Shown one piece after another: positions 47,599 to 56,878 of a stretch of 64,000 bases of DNA. A program made the translations under genes and the position numbers. The stretch's first letter is position 1; each line of letters begins with the position of its first letter. This stretch comes from Phycisphaerales bacterium (lineage in GTDB: Bacteria; Planctomycetota; Phycisphaerae; Phycisphaerales; SM1A02). The stretch covers positions 55,048-119,047 of the forward strand of contig JAKVBQ010000007.1 in assembly GCA_022447205.1 (NCBI GenBank), given 5' to 3'. Below the pieces are notes generated by a model that saw nothing but the letters and a program-made list of their open reading frames with translations, had not been told where the DNA came from and ran no database searches.

Positions 47599-48873
47599 TC
47601 AATCCGCATCGAGATCCGTGAGGAGCTCTCTCAGCAGGACCGTCGCATAGGAACCCCGGGGGAGGTCGAATGCCGTGCGGATGTAGCCGCCGTTCTCATC
47701 GACCCCGGAATCCACCTCGATGTTCGACGCCTTGATCCGAAGCGGACGCCTGGTCCCTCGAGGCACCATGGAGGAATCCTCGAGGAGTTCCCGGGTCGCA
47801 CCGGCATCGGTGAGGGCGGCAAGTTCCAACTCACGGCAGGGACCATGCGGTTCGAGCATGTGGCGTCCCCAGATGGGACCCGTCGCCGAGATGTCGAGCG
47901 AAGCGACCGACTCGCCGAGGGAGGGATCATCATGAATCTCCTGGTGCACGACGAACTGTCGACGGGAATCATGACGCATGGCCACGTCGCCGACATTCAA
48001 CTGATCGAGCATCCCGTCCGAGAGTCGTCGGTCGAGAACCCGGTTGAAGATCATCGACTGATAGGCGCTGATCCAGAAGTTCAGGGTGTACTTGTTGATC
48101 TTCCGTGACGCCTCCATGTGAGACGCCCCCTTGTCCAGGGCACGAAGGGCGGCGACCTCGGCATGTTCGTTGCGCGACCAGAACCTCAGGCTGTCGGAGT
48201 AGTTTCCGGCATCGTAGAGCTCCCGGGCCTCCCGCTGTCTCTCTGGAAACGCGCTGCCGGTCGCACCGATCAGTTCACCGAGGGCGGACTCCCAGTCGCC
48301 GCAGAGGGCGTGGTACCCGAGCAGGTGGGTGTTGCCCCGATAGCCGAACCTCTGGACGCCGTAGTAGTTCGGCACACCGACCGACTCCAGTTGCCGCATC
48401 TGGGCGAGGACCTGGGGAGCCTTGAGGGGATCGGTCTCACGAATCCTGATCGAGAAGCGGTTCCCGGTGAGGTGACCTCGACGCAGCTTGTTCATGTGAC
48501 GTCGTGCCCAGAGCACGTCCATGCGATTGTCCCGGACGTCGAGGGAGTCGGGCTCCCCATCCGGAAGATGGATCGAGACCTGCTGGGTCGTGACCGCGAC
48601 CTTGTCCTTCATCCCCGCGTAGCCGATGGCGTGTTCACTCACGCGGAAGTGCTGGCGGAGCAGGCGGACCATCTCGGTATGGGGCATCCCCATCTTGCGG
48701 ATGCCGAGATAGAGGTGCTCACCCTTCCCGATGGGGTCGTAGAGAGGGAGCTCCTCGACGATGAAGTCCTCGGGGCGGACCTTGATGACCCCGGAGATGA
48801 CCGGGCCGCCCAGCACGAAGCACTTCGGCAGCGCACGACCAGGTGCATGGTTTGTGGTCGATTCCGAGTTCAA
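47599..48873 (-). CDS. truD: tRNA pseudouridine(13) synthase
   Basis: 424 residues. Catalytic Asp is in YAGMKDKVAVTTQ. PEDFIVEELPLYDPIGKGEH at the N-terminus and NYYGVQRFGYRGNTHLLGYH in the insertion domain are TruD hallmarks. I place the start at TTG 48873 because AGGAGG lies seven bases upstream; TTG 48879, one base from that site, is too close. The start overlaps the TGA of the preceding gene (TTGA). The enzyme forms pseudouridine at position 13 of tRNA-Glu and some mRNAs. Confidence 0.93.
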   Translation of the reverse strand: MNSESTTNHAPGRALPKCFVLGGPVISGVIKVRPEDFIVEELPLYDPIGKGEHLYLGIRKMGMPHTEMVRLLRQHFRVSEHAIGYAGMKDKVAVTTQQVSIHLPDGEPDSLDVRDNRMDVLWARRHMNKLRRGHLTGNRFSIRIRETDPLKAPQVLAQMRQLESVGVPNYYGVQRFGYRGNTHLLGYHALCGDWESALGELIGATGSAFPERQREARELYDAGNYSDSLRFWSRNEHAEVAALRALDKGASHMEASRKINKYTLNFWISAYQSMIFNRVLDRRLSDGMLDQLNVGDVAMRHDSRRQFVVHQEIHDDPSLGESVASLDISATGPIWGRHMLEPHGPCRELELAALTDAGATRELLEDSSMVPRGTRRPLRIKASNIEVDSGVDENGGYIRTAFDLPRGSYATVLLRELLTDLDAD

Positions 48874-49352
48874 TCCCAACCCTCCTCGGAATCGGCGTCA
48901 TGGTCGGGGGCATCGTCCTCGGCCTGTTCGTCATCGGGCATGCCCATCTCCACGTGTTCAGCGGCAGCCTCCTCGATGACGTGTTCGGCAACGAAGATCG
49001 GCACGTCGTTGGCGATGCCCAAGGCGATCGCATCGGATGGCCGCGAATCCACGAGCAGCTCCTGTCCATCCTGTTCGATCACGAGGCCGGCGTAGAAGGT
49101 CCCCGCATCGAGATCATTGATCTCGATGCGCTTCAGGCATCCGCCGAGTGCGGGAATGATCGAACCGAGGAGATCGTGGGTCTGGGGACGCGGAATCTCG
49201 AGCCCCTTGAGTCGACGCTCGATCGCGCATGCCTCGGGCAGGCCGATCACGATGGGAAAAGACCGCTCGCCCCCGAGCTCGCGAAGCTCGATGATCTGCA
49301 TGTCAGTCATCTCGCGGATGAAGATCCGTGAGAGTTCGACCTGAACCGACAT
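48870..49352 (-). CDS. Bifunctional nuclease family (DUF151/BFN) protein
   Basis: 160 residues. The BFN core is ERSFPIVIGLPEACAIERRL, DLLGSIIPALGGCLKRIEIN and VDSRPSDAIALGIANDVPIF. Family members were described with DNase/RNase activity, and others act as transcription elongation factors in chloroplasts, so the cellular role is open. The C-terminal 30 residues are acidic (MPDDEQAEDDAPDHDADSEE). First gene of a two-gene unit with truD. Confidence 0.85.
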   Translation of the reverse strand: MSVQVELSRIFIREMTDMQIIELRELGGERSFPIVIGLPEACAIERRLKGLEIPRPQTHDLLGSIIPALGGCLKRIEINDLDAGTFYAGLVIEQDGQELLVDSRPSDAIALGIANDVPIFVAEHVIEEAAAEHVEMGMPDDEQAEDDAPDHDADSEEGWD

Positions 49353-49456
49353 GAAAGAACTCCTCCTGCCTGCGAAGCGACGTGGGACCGCATGGTGATG
49401 GTAGCCCCTGCAAGGGGGGATGTCGCGGTTCCCCGAAAAGCTCGATCAGGATCGAG

Positions 49457-50899
49457 TCAGGAGGTCCACCCGGAAAGCACCTGGAGAAGATCATCGCCTT
49501 CGACCACTCCATCACCATTGAAGTCGGCGGAGCAGCCTTCGCAAGATCCCCAGCTGGACAGGAGGATGAGCAGGTCCTCACCGTCGACGAGCCCGTCATC
49601 GTTGAGATCGGCGGCGGGGCCGGGCGGCTCAAGCAGCGCGATCGCGGCGGAGGCATCAAGGCATCCGTGACCCGTCGCGGTATCGAAACCGACCAGGCTG
49701 ATGTCCCGGGCGGAGGCAGCCAAGAGCTCGCGAATCTCCTCGTTGGTGAGATCCGGCGAGATGGACAGCAGCAGCGCGACGAGGCCGGAGACATGCGGTG
49801 CGGCAAAGCTGGTCCCGGATTTCGAGCCGTAGGAAGCAAGCAGCTGCGTGGACGTGATCTGGTAGCCGGGGGCGACGAGGTCGATCTCCTCGCCGTAGTT
49901 GCTCGAACTCCACCGGGTGTCCTGATGGGTGATCGCACCAACGGCGATCACCTCCTCCCAGCGAGCGGGATAGGAGATCGGACCGTTCGAGTTGCCGGTT
50001 GCGGCGACCATGGGGATGTCCAGGCCCGCGGCATAGAGCACCGCGTCGTGGAAGTACTCGGTGCCGGTCGAGTACTGAAGGCTCATGTTGATGATGTCCG
50101 CACCGTTGTCGGCCGCCCAGACCAGTCCGTCGGCAGGCCAGGACTCCGGACCACCACATGGATCGACCACCACCACGGGCAGGATCCGAGCGTTCCAGCA
50201 CATCCCGGCGACACCGATGCCGTTGTCTCCCTGGGCGGCGATGATCCCCGCCACATGGGTGCCATGACTGGCGCAGACATCGATGCCGTCATCGGTTCCA
50301 TTGGGAATGTTCCGCCCCTGAAGGACCCGATCCGTCAGGTCGACATGGTCGAATGCACCGCTGTCGAGCGTGGCGACGATGATGTCCTCCTGGAGGTCGG
50401 CCATCTGGTCCCATGCACCGCCGAGCACATTGACATCGGCGCCGGGGACTCCAGCGGAGCCTCCAACCGTCTGACCGGTGTTCTGGAGGTTCCAGAGCTC
50501 GGACCAGAGAGGATCATCGGGCGATTCGCCGGCCAGACCACCCATCGCATCGAGTTCCGCATGTTCGAGTTGAACGAGACCCTCGAGCGCATCAAGAAAG
50601 GCCGACCGATCGACTCCGGGCTCCAGCTGGATGCGCACCCAACGGTCGAGTCCCAGCCGGCTGGCAAGTGCACGGTCGCGAGCCTCGGCAAGTGCAGCCG
50701 GCCCGATGAAGCGGATCTGCTCCGTGCCGGGGAGCACGAGGTCTCCATCCCGTTGCGTGGCGAGCACCCAGCGGTCGGCGGGGTCCACGCCAACGGTGAT
50801 GCCTGGTTCAAGCTTGACCAGGACATCGAGTTCCGGGGCGACCGGATTCGGGTCGATCGCCTGTGCAGTCAGCAGGGTTGTCAGAATGAGCCAGCTCAT
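49457..50899 (-). CDS. Secreted subtilisin-family serine protease with dockerin-like tail
   Basis: 480 residues, signal peptide [14 protein letters not shown]. Catalytic residues are Asp179 (VATLDSGAF), His212 (SHGTHVAG), the oxyanion Asn303 (AATGNSNG) and Ser364 ([11 protein letters not shown]). An N-terminal propeptide-like region covers about 20-130. The C-terminus has two dockerin-like motifs ([40 protein letters not shown]). It is likely an extracellular protease. No inhibitor or partner gene adjoins it. Confidence 0.93.
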   Translation of the reverse strand: MSWLILTTLLTAQAIDPNPVAPELDVLVKLEPGITVGVDPADRWVLATQRDGDLVLPGTEQIRFIGPAALAEARDRALASRLGLDRWVRIQLEPGVDRSAFLDALEGLVQLEHAELDAMGGLAGESPDDPLWSELWNLQNTGQTVGGSAGVPGADVNVLGGAWDQMADLQEDIIVATLDSGAFDHVDLTDRVLQGRNIPNGTDDGIDVCASHGTHVAGIIAAQGDNGIGVAGMCWNARILPVVVVDPCGGPESWPADGLVWAADNGADIINMSLQYSTGTEYFHDAVLYAAGLDIPMVAATGNSNGPISYPARWEEVIAVGAITHQDTRWSSSNYGEEIDLVAPGYQITSTQLLASYGSKSGTSFAAPHVSGLVALLLSISPDLTNEEIRELLAASARDISLVGFDTATGHGCLDASAAIALLEPPGPAADLNDDGLVDGEDLLILLSSWGSCEGCSADFNGDGVVEGDDLLQVLSGWTS

Positions 50900-51078
50900 G
50901 CTCGAATGCTCCGGTCTTCAGGGATGGGCGAGGTGCAGCCCAGTCTGGCAACTATAGACCGTGAATCAGCTCAACTGTCCGGAATGCTTGCAATTCGCCG
51001 CCAGGAACCCCTGAGGCAGCCTGACAGAACGGACCTCACCCCTGTGGAGGAACATACCGGACGATCCGCGACGTCGGA

Positions 51079-51107
51079 TTGCCGCTCCATGAGGGGCGGC
51101 ATATACT
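51079..51107 (+). promoter_or_regulatory. Sigma-70-type promoter of metK
   Basis: TTGCCG (51079-51084), spacer of exactly 17 bases, TATACT (51102-51107). A transcription start near 51114 would leave a leader of about 65 bases before ATG 51179. Confidence 0.65.
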
Positions 51108-51114
51108 CAATTTC

Positions 51115-51138
51115 ATCCGTTCTCCCGGATGAACGGAT
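51115..51138 (+). promoter_or_regulatory. Hairpin at the 5' end of the metK leader
   Basis: A perfect 8-bp stem ATCCGTTC / GAACGGAT (51115-51122 with 51131-51138), loop of eight bases. It competes with a shorter stem CATCCG (51114-51119) / CGGATG (51126-51131). It begins at the inferred transcription start. It does not resemble a known SAM riboswitch by eye. It may stabilise the mRNA or sense something; unknown. Confidence 0.4.
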
Positions 51139-51178
51139 CTTCCCACGACGGACCTTTTCACGCATTGGAATCCAGCAG

Positions 51179-52384
51179 ATGGCGAATCGCACCCAACTCT
51201 TCACGTCCGAGAGCGTCTCGGTAGGCCACCCCGACAAGCTTGCCGACCAGATCTCCGATGCCATCCTCGATGCGATGATCTCGGTGGACCCGAACGCCAG
51301 GGTCGCCTGCGAGACGATGGTCAGCACGGGACTCTGCGTCGTTGCCGGTGAAGTGACCTGCAACAAGTACGTCGAGATCCGGGACGTGGTCCGTCAGACG
51401 GTGCTGGACGTCGGCTACGACGACGCGGCAAAGGGCTTCGACGGCAACAGTTGTGCGGTACTGGTCGCGATCGACGAACAGTCCCCGGAAATCTCGCAGG
51501 GCGTCACCGAGGGCGAAGGCGCACACGAGGAACAGGGTGCGGGTGACCAGGGCCTGATGTTCGGCTACGCCTGTCGTGAAACCGAATCACTCATGCCGCT
51601 TCCCATCGACCTGTCGCACAAGCTGGTCGCGAAGCAGGCCGAGATCAGGCGTGCCGACACGATCCCCCACCTTCGACCGGATGCCAAGAGCCAGGTGACC
51701 GTCGAGTACCAGGACAACGTGCCGACCCAGGTGACGACCGTGGTCCTCAGCACACAGCATGGTCCGGAGTGGACGAACAACCAGGGTGAACTCAAGAAGG
51801 AGATCATCGAACACATCATCAAGCCGGTGCTCGGCAAGCTCTGGCACGATGACATCATCGTCCACACGAACCCGACCGGCAGCTTCGAACGAGGCGGTCC
51901 GCATGGCGACTGCGGCCTGACCGGACGCAAGATCATCGTCGACACCTACGGTGGCATGGGTCGACACGGCGGCGGCGCGTTCAGCGGCAAGGACCCCTCC
52001 AAGGTCGACCGCAGTGCCGCCTACATGGGCCGTTACATCGCGAAGAACCTGGTCGCGGCCGGACTGTGCGACCGTTGCGAGGTCCAGCTGAGCTTCGCGA
52101 TCGGTGTCGCGGAACCGACCTCGATCACGGTCGAGACGTTCGGCACCGAGACGATCGACCCGGACTCGTTCGAACAGCTCGTCAGGGAGCATTTCAAGCT
52201 GACACCGAAGGGCATCATCGATTCCCTGGGCCTCAGGAACCCGATCTACCTCGCGACCGCGGCCCACGGCCACTTCGGACGGGAACCGGGCGAAGGTGGC
52301 GAAGGCACGTTCTCCTGGGAGAAGACCGACAAGGCCGACGCACTTCGGGCGTCCGCATCGTCACTCGCCGGCATGAACGCCTGA
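51179..52384 (+). CDS. metK: S-adenosylmethionine synthetase
   Basis: 401 residues, full length. [20 protein letters not shown] is the N-terminal signature with ATP/Mg ligands; [32 protein letters not shown] and [20 protein letters not shown] complete the family set. Makes S-adenosylmethionine from methionine and ATP. ATG 51179 is the family start; the same frame is open much further upstream but runs antisense through the protease gene. Confidence 0.97.
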   Translation: MANRTQLFTSESVSVGHPDKLADQISDAILDAMISVDPNARVACETMVSTGLCVVAGEVTCNKYVEIRDVVRQTVLDVGYDDAAKGFDGNSCAVLVAIDEQSPEISQGVTEGEGAHEEQGAGDQGLMFGYACRETESLMPLPIDLSHKLVAKQAEIRRADTIPHLRPDAKSQVTVEYQDNVPTQVTTVVLSTQHGPEWTNNQGELKKEIIEHIIKPVLGKLWHDDIIVHTNPTGSFERGGPHGDCGLTGRKIIVDTYGGMGRHGGGAFSGKDPSKVDRSAAYMGRYIAKNLVAAGLCDRCEVQLSFAIGVAEPTSITVETFGTETIDPDSFEQLVREHFKLTPKGIIDSLGLRNPIYLATAAHGHFGREPGEGGEGTFSWEKTDKADALRASASSLAGMNA

Positions 52385-52415
52385 CCCGGTCCGACCAGCA
52401 CAGCGGAAGAACGAA

Positions 52416-53825
52416 TTGCCGGTGCATGAGTCAAAGGAAAACAAGACCGGCGACAGTCTCGATGCACGCTCACTGGTCTACGCAAGGCTGTCGAGACAGC
52501 TGCTGCGTTATCCCGATCTCGCGATCGAACCGGTCGATACATCGGGGTTGTCCCAGCGCGAGCAGGCGTTCGCCAAGGCTCTCGAGATCACGACGCTGAC
52601 ACGCTGGCGCACCCTCGAAGCGGTCGTCTCCAGTCGACTGAAGCGACCCTGGCAGGATCTCGAACCGAAACTGCGTGCGGCACTGCTCGGCGGTGCCGCG
52701 CAGCTGCTGTTCATGGACCGGATCCCCGATCATGCCGCGGTGGCCGAGACCGTGTCCTGGGCGAAGCGTTCGATACGGCAGGGTGCGGGCGGAATGGTGA
52801 ACGGTGTCCTGCGTGCGATCACCAGGCTTCGCAAGGAGACCCTGCCTGCGGAGGATCCGAGGGCACGCGAATGGTGGGAACACCGGGACATCATCCCGCT
52901 CGAGACAGGAGAAGCCCTCCTTCTCGATGAACCCGTCTTCTCCGATGACAGGTTGACCAGGGTGGGCGAACAGGCCTCGCTCGGCAACGAACTGCTGCTC
53001 GGCTGGGTCGGTGCACGGGGCTGGGCGTGCGCGCAGGAACGCGCAAGCCATTGTCTCGCCAGGCCGCCGATCTTCATCCATGAGCCCGGAAGCCCCTCTC
53101 GACCCTGGGAAGGTTCTCATGCCGAGCTGGTGGAACTCCTCGAAAGCGTGCCGGATGCCCGTGTCCAGGACCCGGGTTCGGCACGCGCGATCATGTCCAC
53201 GAGCGAACTCGAACCTCGAACGATCGTCGACTTCTGCGCAGGCAGGGGGACGAAGACCCGACAGCTCGCGGAGCTCCATCCCGATGCGGAGATCTTCGCC
53301 ACGGACGTGAATGATGCGAGGCTGGAAGACCTGAGAAGAACCTTCGAAGGCCACCCCCGGGTCCATGCCGTCGAGCCTGCAGGCCTGCGAGACGTCATCG
53401 GACAGGTTGACCTCCTGGTGCTCGACGTTCCCTGCTCGAACACGGGGGTGCTCCCCCGCCGTCCCCAGGCGCGATACCGGATCGACGACGAACGCAGGGC
53501 CTCCCTGGCCAGGCTGCAGAAGGAGATCGTGTCGGAGACCGTCAACCTCCTCGCACCCGGCGCACACCTCCTCTACATCACGTGCAGCATCGAGCCAGGA
53601 GAGAACGAGACCATCGCCCGTTGGATCGAGAAGAGGTATGAGGTCGAGGTCCTGACCTGTCGCCAGCTGGAGCCGACCGGCCACCCCGGCGGCGCACGAG
53701 AGGCGTATGCCGACGGCGGCTTCCACGCCCTCTTCGCGGGCAGGGGTTCCGAGGAGGAACCCTCTGAAGGGTCGGAGCCGGTCCCGGAGGACACCGGCCT
53801 CGATGCAACCGATACACTCCACTGA
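52416..53825 (+). CDS. RsmB/Fmu-type RNA cytosine-5 methyltransferase
   Basis: 469 residues. The N-terminal NusB-like helical domain (ALLGGAAQLLFMDRIPDHAA, then VAETVSWAKRS) precedes a Rossmann methyltransferase domain with IVDFCAGRGTKTRQLAELHP, DLLVLDVPCSNTGVLPRRPQ (motif IV Cys) and LLYITCSIEPGENE (motif VI Cys nucleophile). This layout matches 16S rRNA m5C967 methyltransferase RsmB. No ATG is available: TTG 52416 and GTG 52422 are the candidates, with GGAAGAA upstream. The middle region (about 150-260) is longer than usual. Follows metK by 31 bases. Confidence 0.85.
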   Translation: MPVHESKENKTGDSLDARSLVYARLSRQLLRYPDLAIEPVDTSGLSQREQAFAKALEITTLTRWRTLEAVVSSRLKRPWQDLEPKLRAALLGGAAQLLFMDRIPDHAAVAETVSWAKRSIRQGAGGMVNGVLRAITRLRKETLPAEDPRAREWWEHRDIIPLETGEALLLDEPVFSDDRLTRVGEQASLGNELLLGWVGARGWACAQERASHCLARPPIFIHEPGSPSRPWEGSHAELVELLESVPDARVQDPGSARAIMSTSELEPRTIVDFCAGRGTKTRQLAELHPDAEIFATDVNDARLEDLRRTFEGHPRVHAVEPAGLRDVIGQVDLLVLDVPCSNTGVLPRRPQARYRIDDERRASLARLQKEIVSETVNLLAPGAHLLYITCSIEPGENETIARWIEKRYEVEVLTCRQLEPTGHPGGAREAYADGGFHALFAGRGSEEEPSEGSEPVPEDTGLDATDTLH

Positions 53826-53861
53826 CCGACGACCCCGAGAGACGCACGGAACCAGACAGGC

Positions 53862-54668
53862 ATGACCGTCAGCGCAGAATTCGACCATGGCTTCGCAAAG
53901 GGCATCAGGGAAGCGGGCCCGATCGCCTTCAACCTGAGCGCCATGCCCTGGCAGGTCGGAACCGGGCTCGAGGACGACCGTGACTGGGTCCTTGATTCAC
54001 CTGCGGGCAGCGAGACGATGTTCGCGCAGCACCTGCTCGGTGAGTTCAGGAAGCACATGAAGACCATCGAGGAGGACGCCGAGTTCACGAGCGCCCTTCG
54101 GAATGCGTCGGAGAACCATGGCGAACTGATCACGCTCCTGCCGAGGGAGGGCAAGCTTCGGCACGAGGCGTTCTCGATGCTGGAGAAGTTCATCGAGAGC
54201 AAGGTCGGGGGCAGCCTCCGGCGGTTCACATCGATGAAGCTCTACTACAACCAGGAACCCTCGGACACGCGGAACTGCGTCCGCAAGTTCAAGGGCGGTT
54301 CGTCCGTCCAGGTCGTCGTGAACCTCAGTGAATTCGGCTATCGGTTCTTCCGCTTCCATGGGAAGCAGCACGAGGACATCGACATCGACTCGATGCTCCC
54401 CCGGTGGAGTGATGACCCCGAGGAACACCGCATCCAGCTCGAATCCGAGATCCGGATGTTCGACATGTCCTACTTCCGGCGGATCCGGGAGGCCTCCGAA
54501 TCGGGAACGATCTACCTCCTGCTTCCCCGTGGACCCAGGCGCAGGAAGCAGACGATGAAGATCTTCCTGAACATCCTGGAACGAGTGCCCTCGGGTGCGA
54601 TCGATCTTGGTGAAGCGAACGTGAGAAGGATCTACCCGGGCGCGACGAAGACCGGCGAACTCCACTGA
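53862..54668 (+). CDS. Conserved-looking protein of unknown function
   Basis: 268 residues, no signal peptide or membrane helix. It is mixed charged, with segments such as LRRFTSMKLYYNQEPSDTRN and VQVVVNLSEFGYRFFRFHGK that look like folded alpha/beta structure, and a basic stretch LLLPRGPRRRKQTMKIFLNI near the C-terminus. I do not recognise the family. It is co-directional with the RsmB-type gene (36 bases), which weakly suggests an RNA- or translation-related context, and is followed by a bidirectional terminator. Confidence 0.65.
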   Translation: MTVSAEFDHGFAKGIREAGPIAFNLSAMPWQVGTGLEDDRDWVLDSPAGSETMFAQHLLGEFRKHMKTIEEDAEFTSALRNASENHGELITLLPREGKLRHEAFSMLEKFIESKVGGSLRRFTSMKLYYNQEPSDTRNCVRKFKGGSSVQVVVNLSEFGYRFFRFHGKQHEDIDIDSMLPRWSDDPEEHRIQLESEIRMFDMSYFRRIREASESGTIYLLLPRGPRRRKQTMKIFLNILERVPSGAIDLGEANVRRIYPGATKTGELH

Positions 54669-54688
54669 ACGGGACCCCGGAAAGAGAA

Positions 54689-54715
54689 ACGACCCCGGCT
54701 GTTCACCGGGGTCGT
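54689..54715. terminator. Bidirectional hairpin terminator
   Basis: A perfect 10-bp stem ACGACCCCGG / CCGGGGTCGT with a seven-base loop, between the convergent ends of the 53862 and 54744 genes. There is no strong T-run on either side. Confidence 0.6.
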
Positions 54716-54743
54716 CATCGTCGTGGCATCCAAGGCGGTTCCG

Positions 54744-56612
54744 TCAGGAACACGGCCCCCAGTTGCCGAGCAGAACCGTGAGGTCAGCGCCGTCGATCGT
54801 GCCGGTACCGTCGAGATCACCAAGGCCCGAGCCACCCCAGTTGCCGAGGAGGACGGTGAGATCGGCGCCGTCGACGCTTCCAGAGCCGTCGAGATCACCG
54901 GGGCAGTCGCTGCCGCCGGCACTGATGACGACGAACTGATCGCCGGAAATCGCGCTGAAGTCGACGTTGCGGGACTCCTCCAGGTTGGCTCCCCCACCGA
55001 TGCCGCCGATGGCCTGGTTGGAGACGTAGGAGTGATCACTCGAGTTGATGAAGGCGCAGACCTTGATGTCACCGCCGGCGTAGTCGACGAAGCGGTCGAG
55101 CGGGATCGAGAGCTCCACTCCGGTGAGGACGCCGGATCCGTCGTCAAGGTCGTTGCCACCGACCACGCCGGCGACGTTGCTGTTGTCGAGCGCGACCTGC
55201 ATGCCGTTGAAGTTCGAAAGGACTTCGCCGGATCCTGCACCACCGAGTTCGAGGCCGGTGCCTCCACCGTCGGTGAGCATCTGTGCAGCACTCGCGAAGA
55301 AGGAGAACTCCTTCTCGCCGCCGCAATTGAACTCGAGGTAGACATCGGCCTCGAAGCCTTCGTCGAAGGTGAGTCCGTTGCCGTTGCCGTCGTCACCCAT
55401 TCGACCGAGGGCATTGAAGTTCACCCCGGGGTTGTCCCCGCGAATTCGATTCTGGCCGCCCTCGACGTAGTCGATGAAGAGCTCGAGGTGGTTGTAGTTG
55501 GACTGGACGTTGCCGGCGAGCAGGAGATTGAGACGCTCGTCGTCGATGAATCCGTAGATGGCATCGATCTCGGATCCGTCACAGAAGTCGATCAGTCCGA
55601 TCGAAGCGTCACCGAAACCGGTCATGGTGTCCTGGACGGCGATCGGATCGCCGTAGGCGGCGTCCGCGAAACCATCCATGACGACGGTCGGTTCACCCGG
55701 AGGGGTGCTGCCGCCGTCGGGCTCGCAGGCCGAGCCACCAGCGTCACCGTCGATACCGACGAACTGGCAACCGGGAACCTGGGTCAGGTTGATCAGGCGA
55801 GGCTCTCCAAGGTTCGCCGAACCACCGAGTCCCGGCAGGAACTGGTTGGATGCGAAACCGTGACTGTCGTTGTTGATGAACGTGCAGAGCCGCATGCCGT
55901 CACCCTGGGTGTAGCCGTTCGGGAAGACCGCAAAGGGAATCCGGATCTCGATGCCGGTCTGGACGCCGGAACCGTCACCGGCATCCTCGCCGGAACCCAC
56001 GCCGTCGACGTTTGAATTGTCGATCGCCAGCTCGATGCCGGTATCACTCAGGATGCCGCCGAAACCGTTGGGGTTGTCCGCACTGGAACCCAGGAAGACA
56101 CCGACGCCACCGCCCTCGGTGAGCATGGTCGCCGCACTCGCATAGGTCGTGATCGGATCGCCACCAAGGGCACAGGTGATGTAGAAGTCGGGCGCGAAGC
56201 CCTGGTCGAAGACCAGTGCGCCACCGACGAAGGCGTTGCCGCCCATCCTGCCCAGTGCGTTGTAGTCGATGTCCGGGTTGTCATAGCGGATGGCGTTCTG
56301 CCCGCCTTCCCCGACATCGAGGAAGAGCTCGAACTTCTGGAAATCGCTGGCAAGGTTGCCCCCGATGAAGAGGACCACCTCGGTCTCCGTGGTGTAGGCA
56401 TAGAGCACGTCAAGCTCGGAACCGTTGGCGGACAGGGGATCCGGGTCGTCGTTGTCTCCGAACATGCTGTTCGTGTCCTGGACCACGATGGGATCGGCCG
56501 GGTACGCAGGATCGAGTGAGCCATCCACGTCCTGGGCGAGAGACGTGGAAGCGACGATGAGGATCCCCGTGCAGGCAAGTGCGTGGAGGAGGCGGTGTTC
56601 AGAATCAAGCAT
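54744..56612 (-). CDS. Secreted protein with duplicated domain and dockerin-like tail
   Basis: 622 residues from ATG 56612. Signal HALACTGILIVASTSLAQ. Two homologous halves of about 235 residues follow: each starts with SLDPAYPADPIVVQDTN or FADAAYGDPIAVQDTM, contains FELFLDVGEGGQNAIRYDNP or LELFIDYVEGGQNRIRGDNP, then YNALGRMGG or FNALGRMGDD, and ends with LPGLGGSANLGEPR or IGGIGGGANLEESR. The two C-terminal dockerin-like motifs are almost identical to each other (GADLTVLLGNWG). No catalytic pattern is recognised. Possibly a cell-surface binding or structural protein. Divergent from the GH13 gene. Confidence 0.8.
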   Translation of the reverse strand: MLDSEHRLLHALACTGILIVASTSLAQDVDGSLDPAYPADPIVVQDTNSMFGDNDDPDPLSANGSELDVLYAYTTETEVVLFIGGNLASDFQKFELFLDVGEGGQNAIRYDNPDIDYNALGRMGGNAFVGGALVFDQGFAPDFYITCALGGDPITTYASAATMLTEGGGVGVFLGSSADNPNGFGGILSDTGIELAIDNSNVDGVGSGEDAGDGSGVQTGIEIRIPFAVFPNGYTQGDGMRLCTFINNDSHGFASNQFLPGLGGSANLGEPRLINLTQVPGCQFVGIDGDAGGSACEPDGGSTPPGEPTVVMDGFADAAYGDPIAVQDTMTGFGDASIGLIDFCDGSEIDAIYGFIDDERLNLLLAGNVQSNYNHLELFIDYVEGGQNRIRGDNPGVNFNALGRMGDDGNGNGLTFDEGFEADVYLEFNCGGEKEFSFFASAAQMLTDGGGTGLELGGAGSGEVLSNFNGMQVALDNSNVAGVVGGNDLDDGSGVLTGVELSIPLDRFVDYAGGDIKVCAFINSSDHSYVSNQAIGGIGGGANLEESRNVDFSAISGDQFVVISAGGSDCPGDLDGSGSVDGADLTVLLGNWGGSGLGDLDGTGTIDGADLTVLLGNWGPCS

Positions 56613-56706
56613 CAAAGGTGACCTTTCCGTCCGGTTCTCATGTCCGGTTCTTCGAGTTCAGGCAAGCTGTCGCACCCACCCAAAACCCAAGGTGCCCACG
56701 TGGGAG

Positions 56707-56731
56707 ATTGTCGGGTGCGACCGCACCGACA
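56707..56731. repeat. Inverted repeat in the divergent 56612/56879 gap
   Basis: Arms TTGTCGGGTGC (56707-56717) and GCACCGACAA (56722-56731) are complementary with one bulged G, separated by four bases. It lies about 95 bases upstream of the minus-strand gene and about 150 upstream of the GH13 start, so it could be an operator or a leader hairpin. Confidence 0.35.
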
Positions 56732-56878
56732 ACGGTAGATCGAGTTCAGGGGGACTACAAGCACTTTGCACCGGTTTCAGCCTGCATTCACGACGGAGTC
56801 CACCCCCCGATAATGAAATTGCCGGGTATGGCATGGGTTTCCATGGGCAAGTATCCGGGAGGAGGGTATCTTGAAGCG

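Noticed and set aside
50900..51178. Known SAM-I, SAM-II or SAH riboswitch upstream of metK.
   Set aside because: No matching conserved core motifs were seen by eye; only a simple hairpin is supported.
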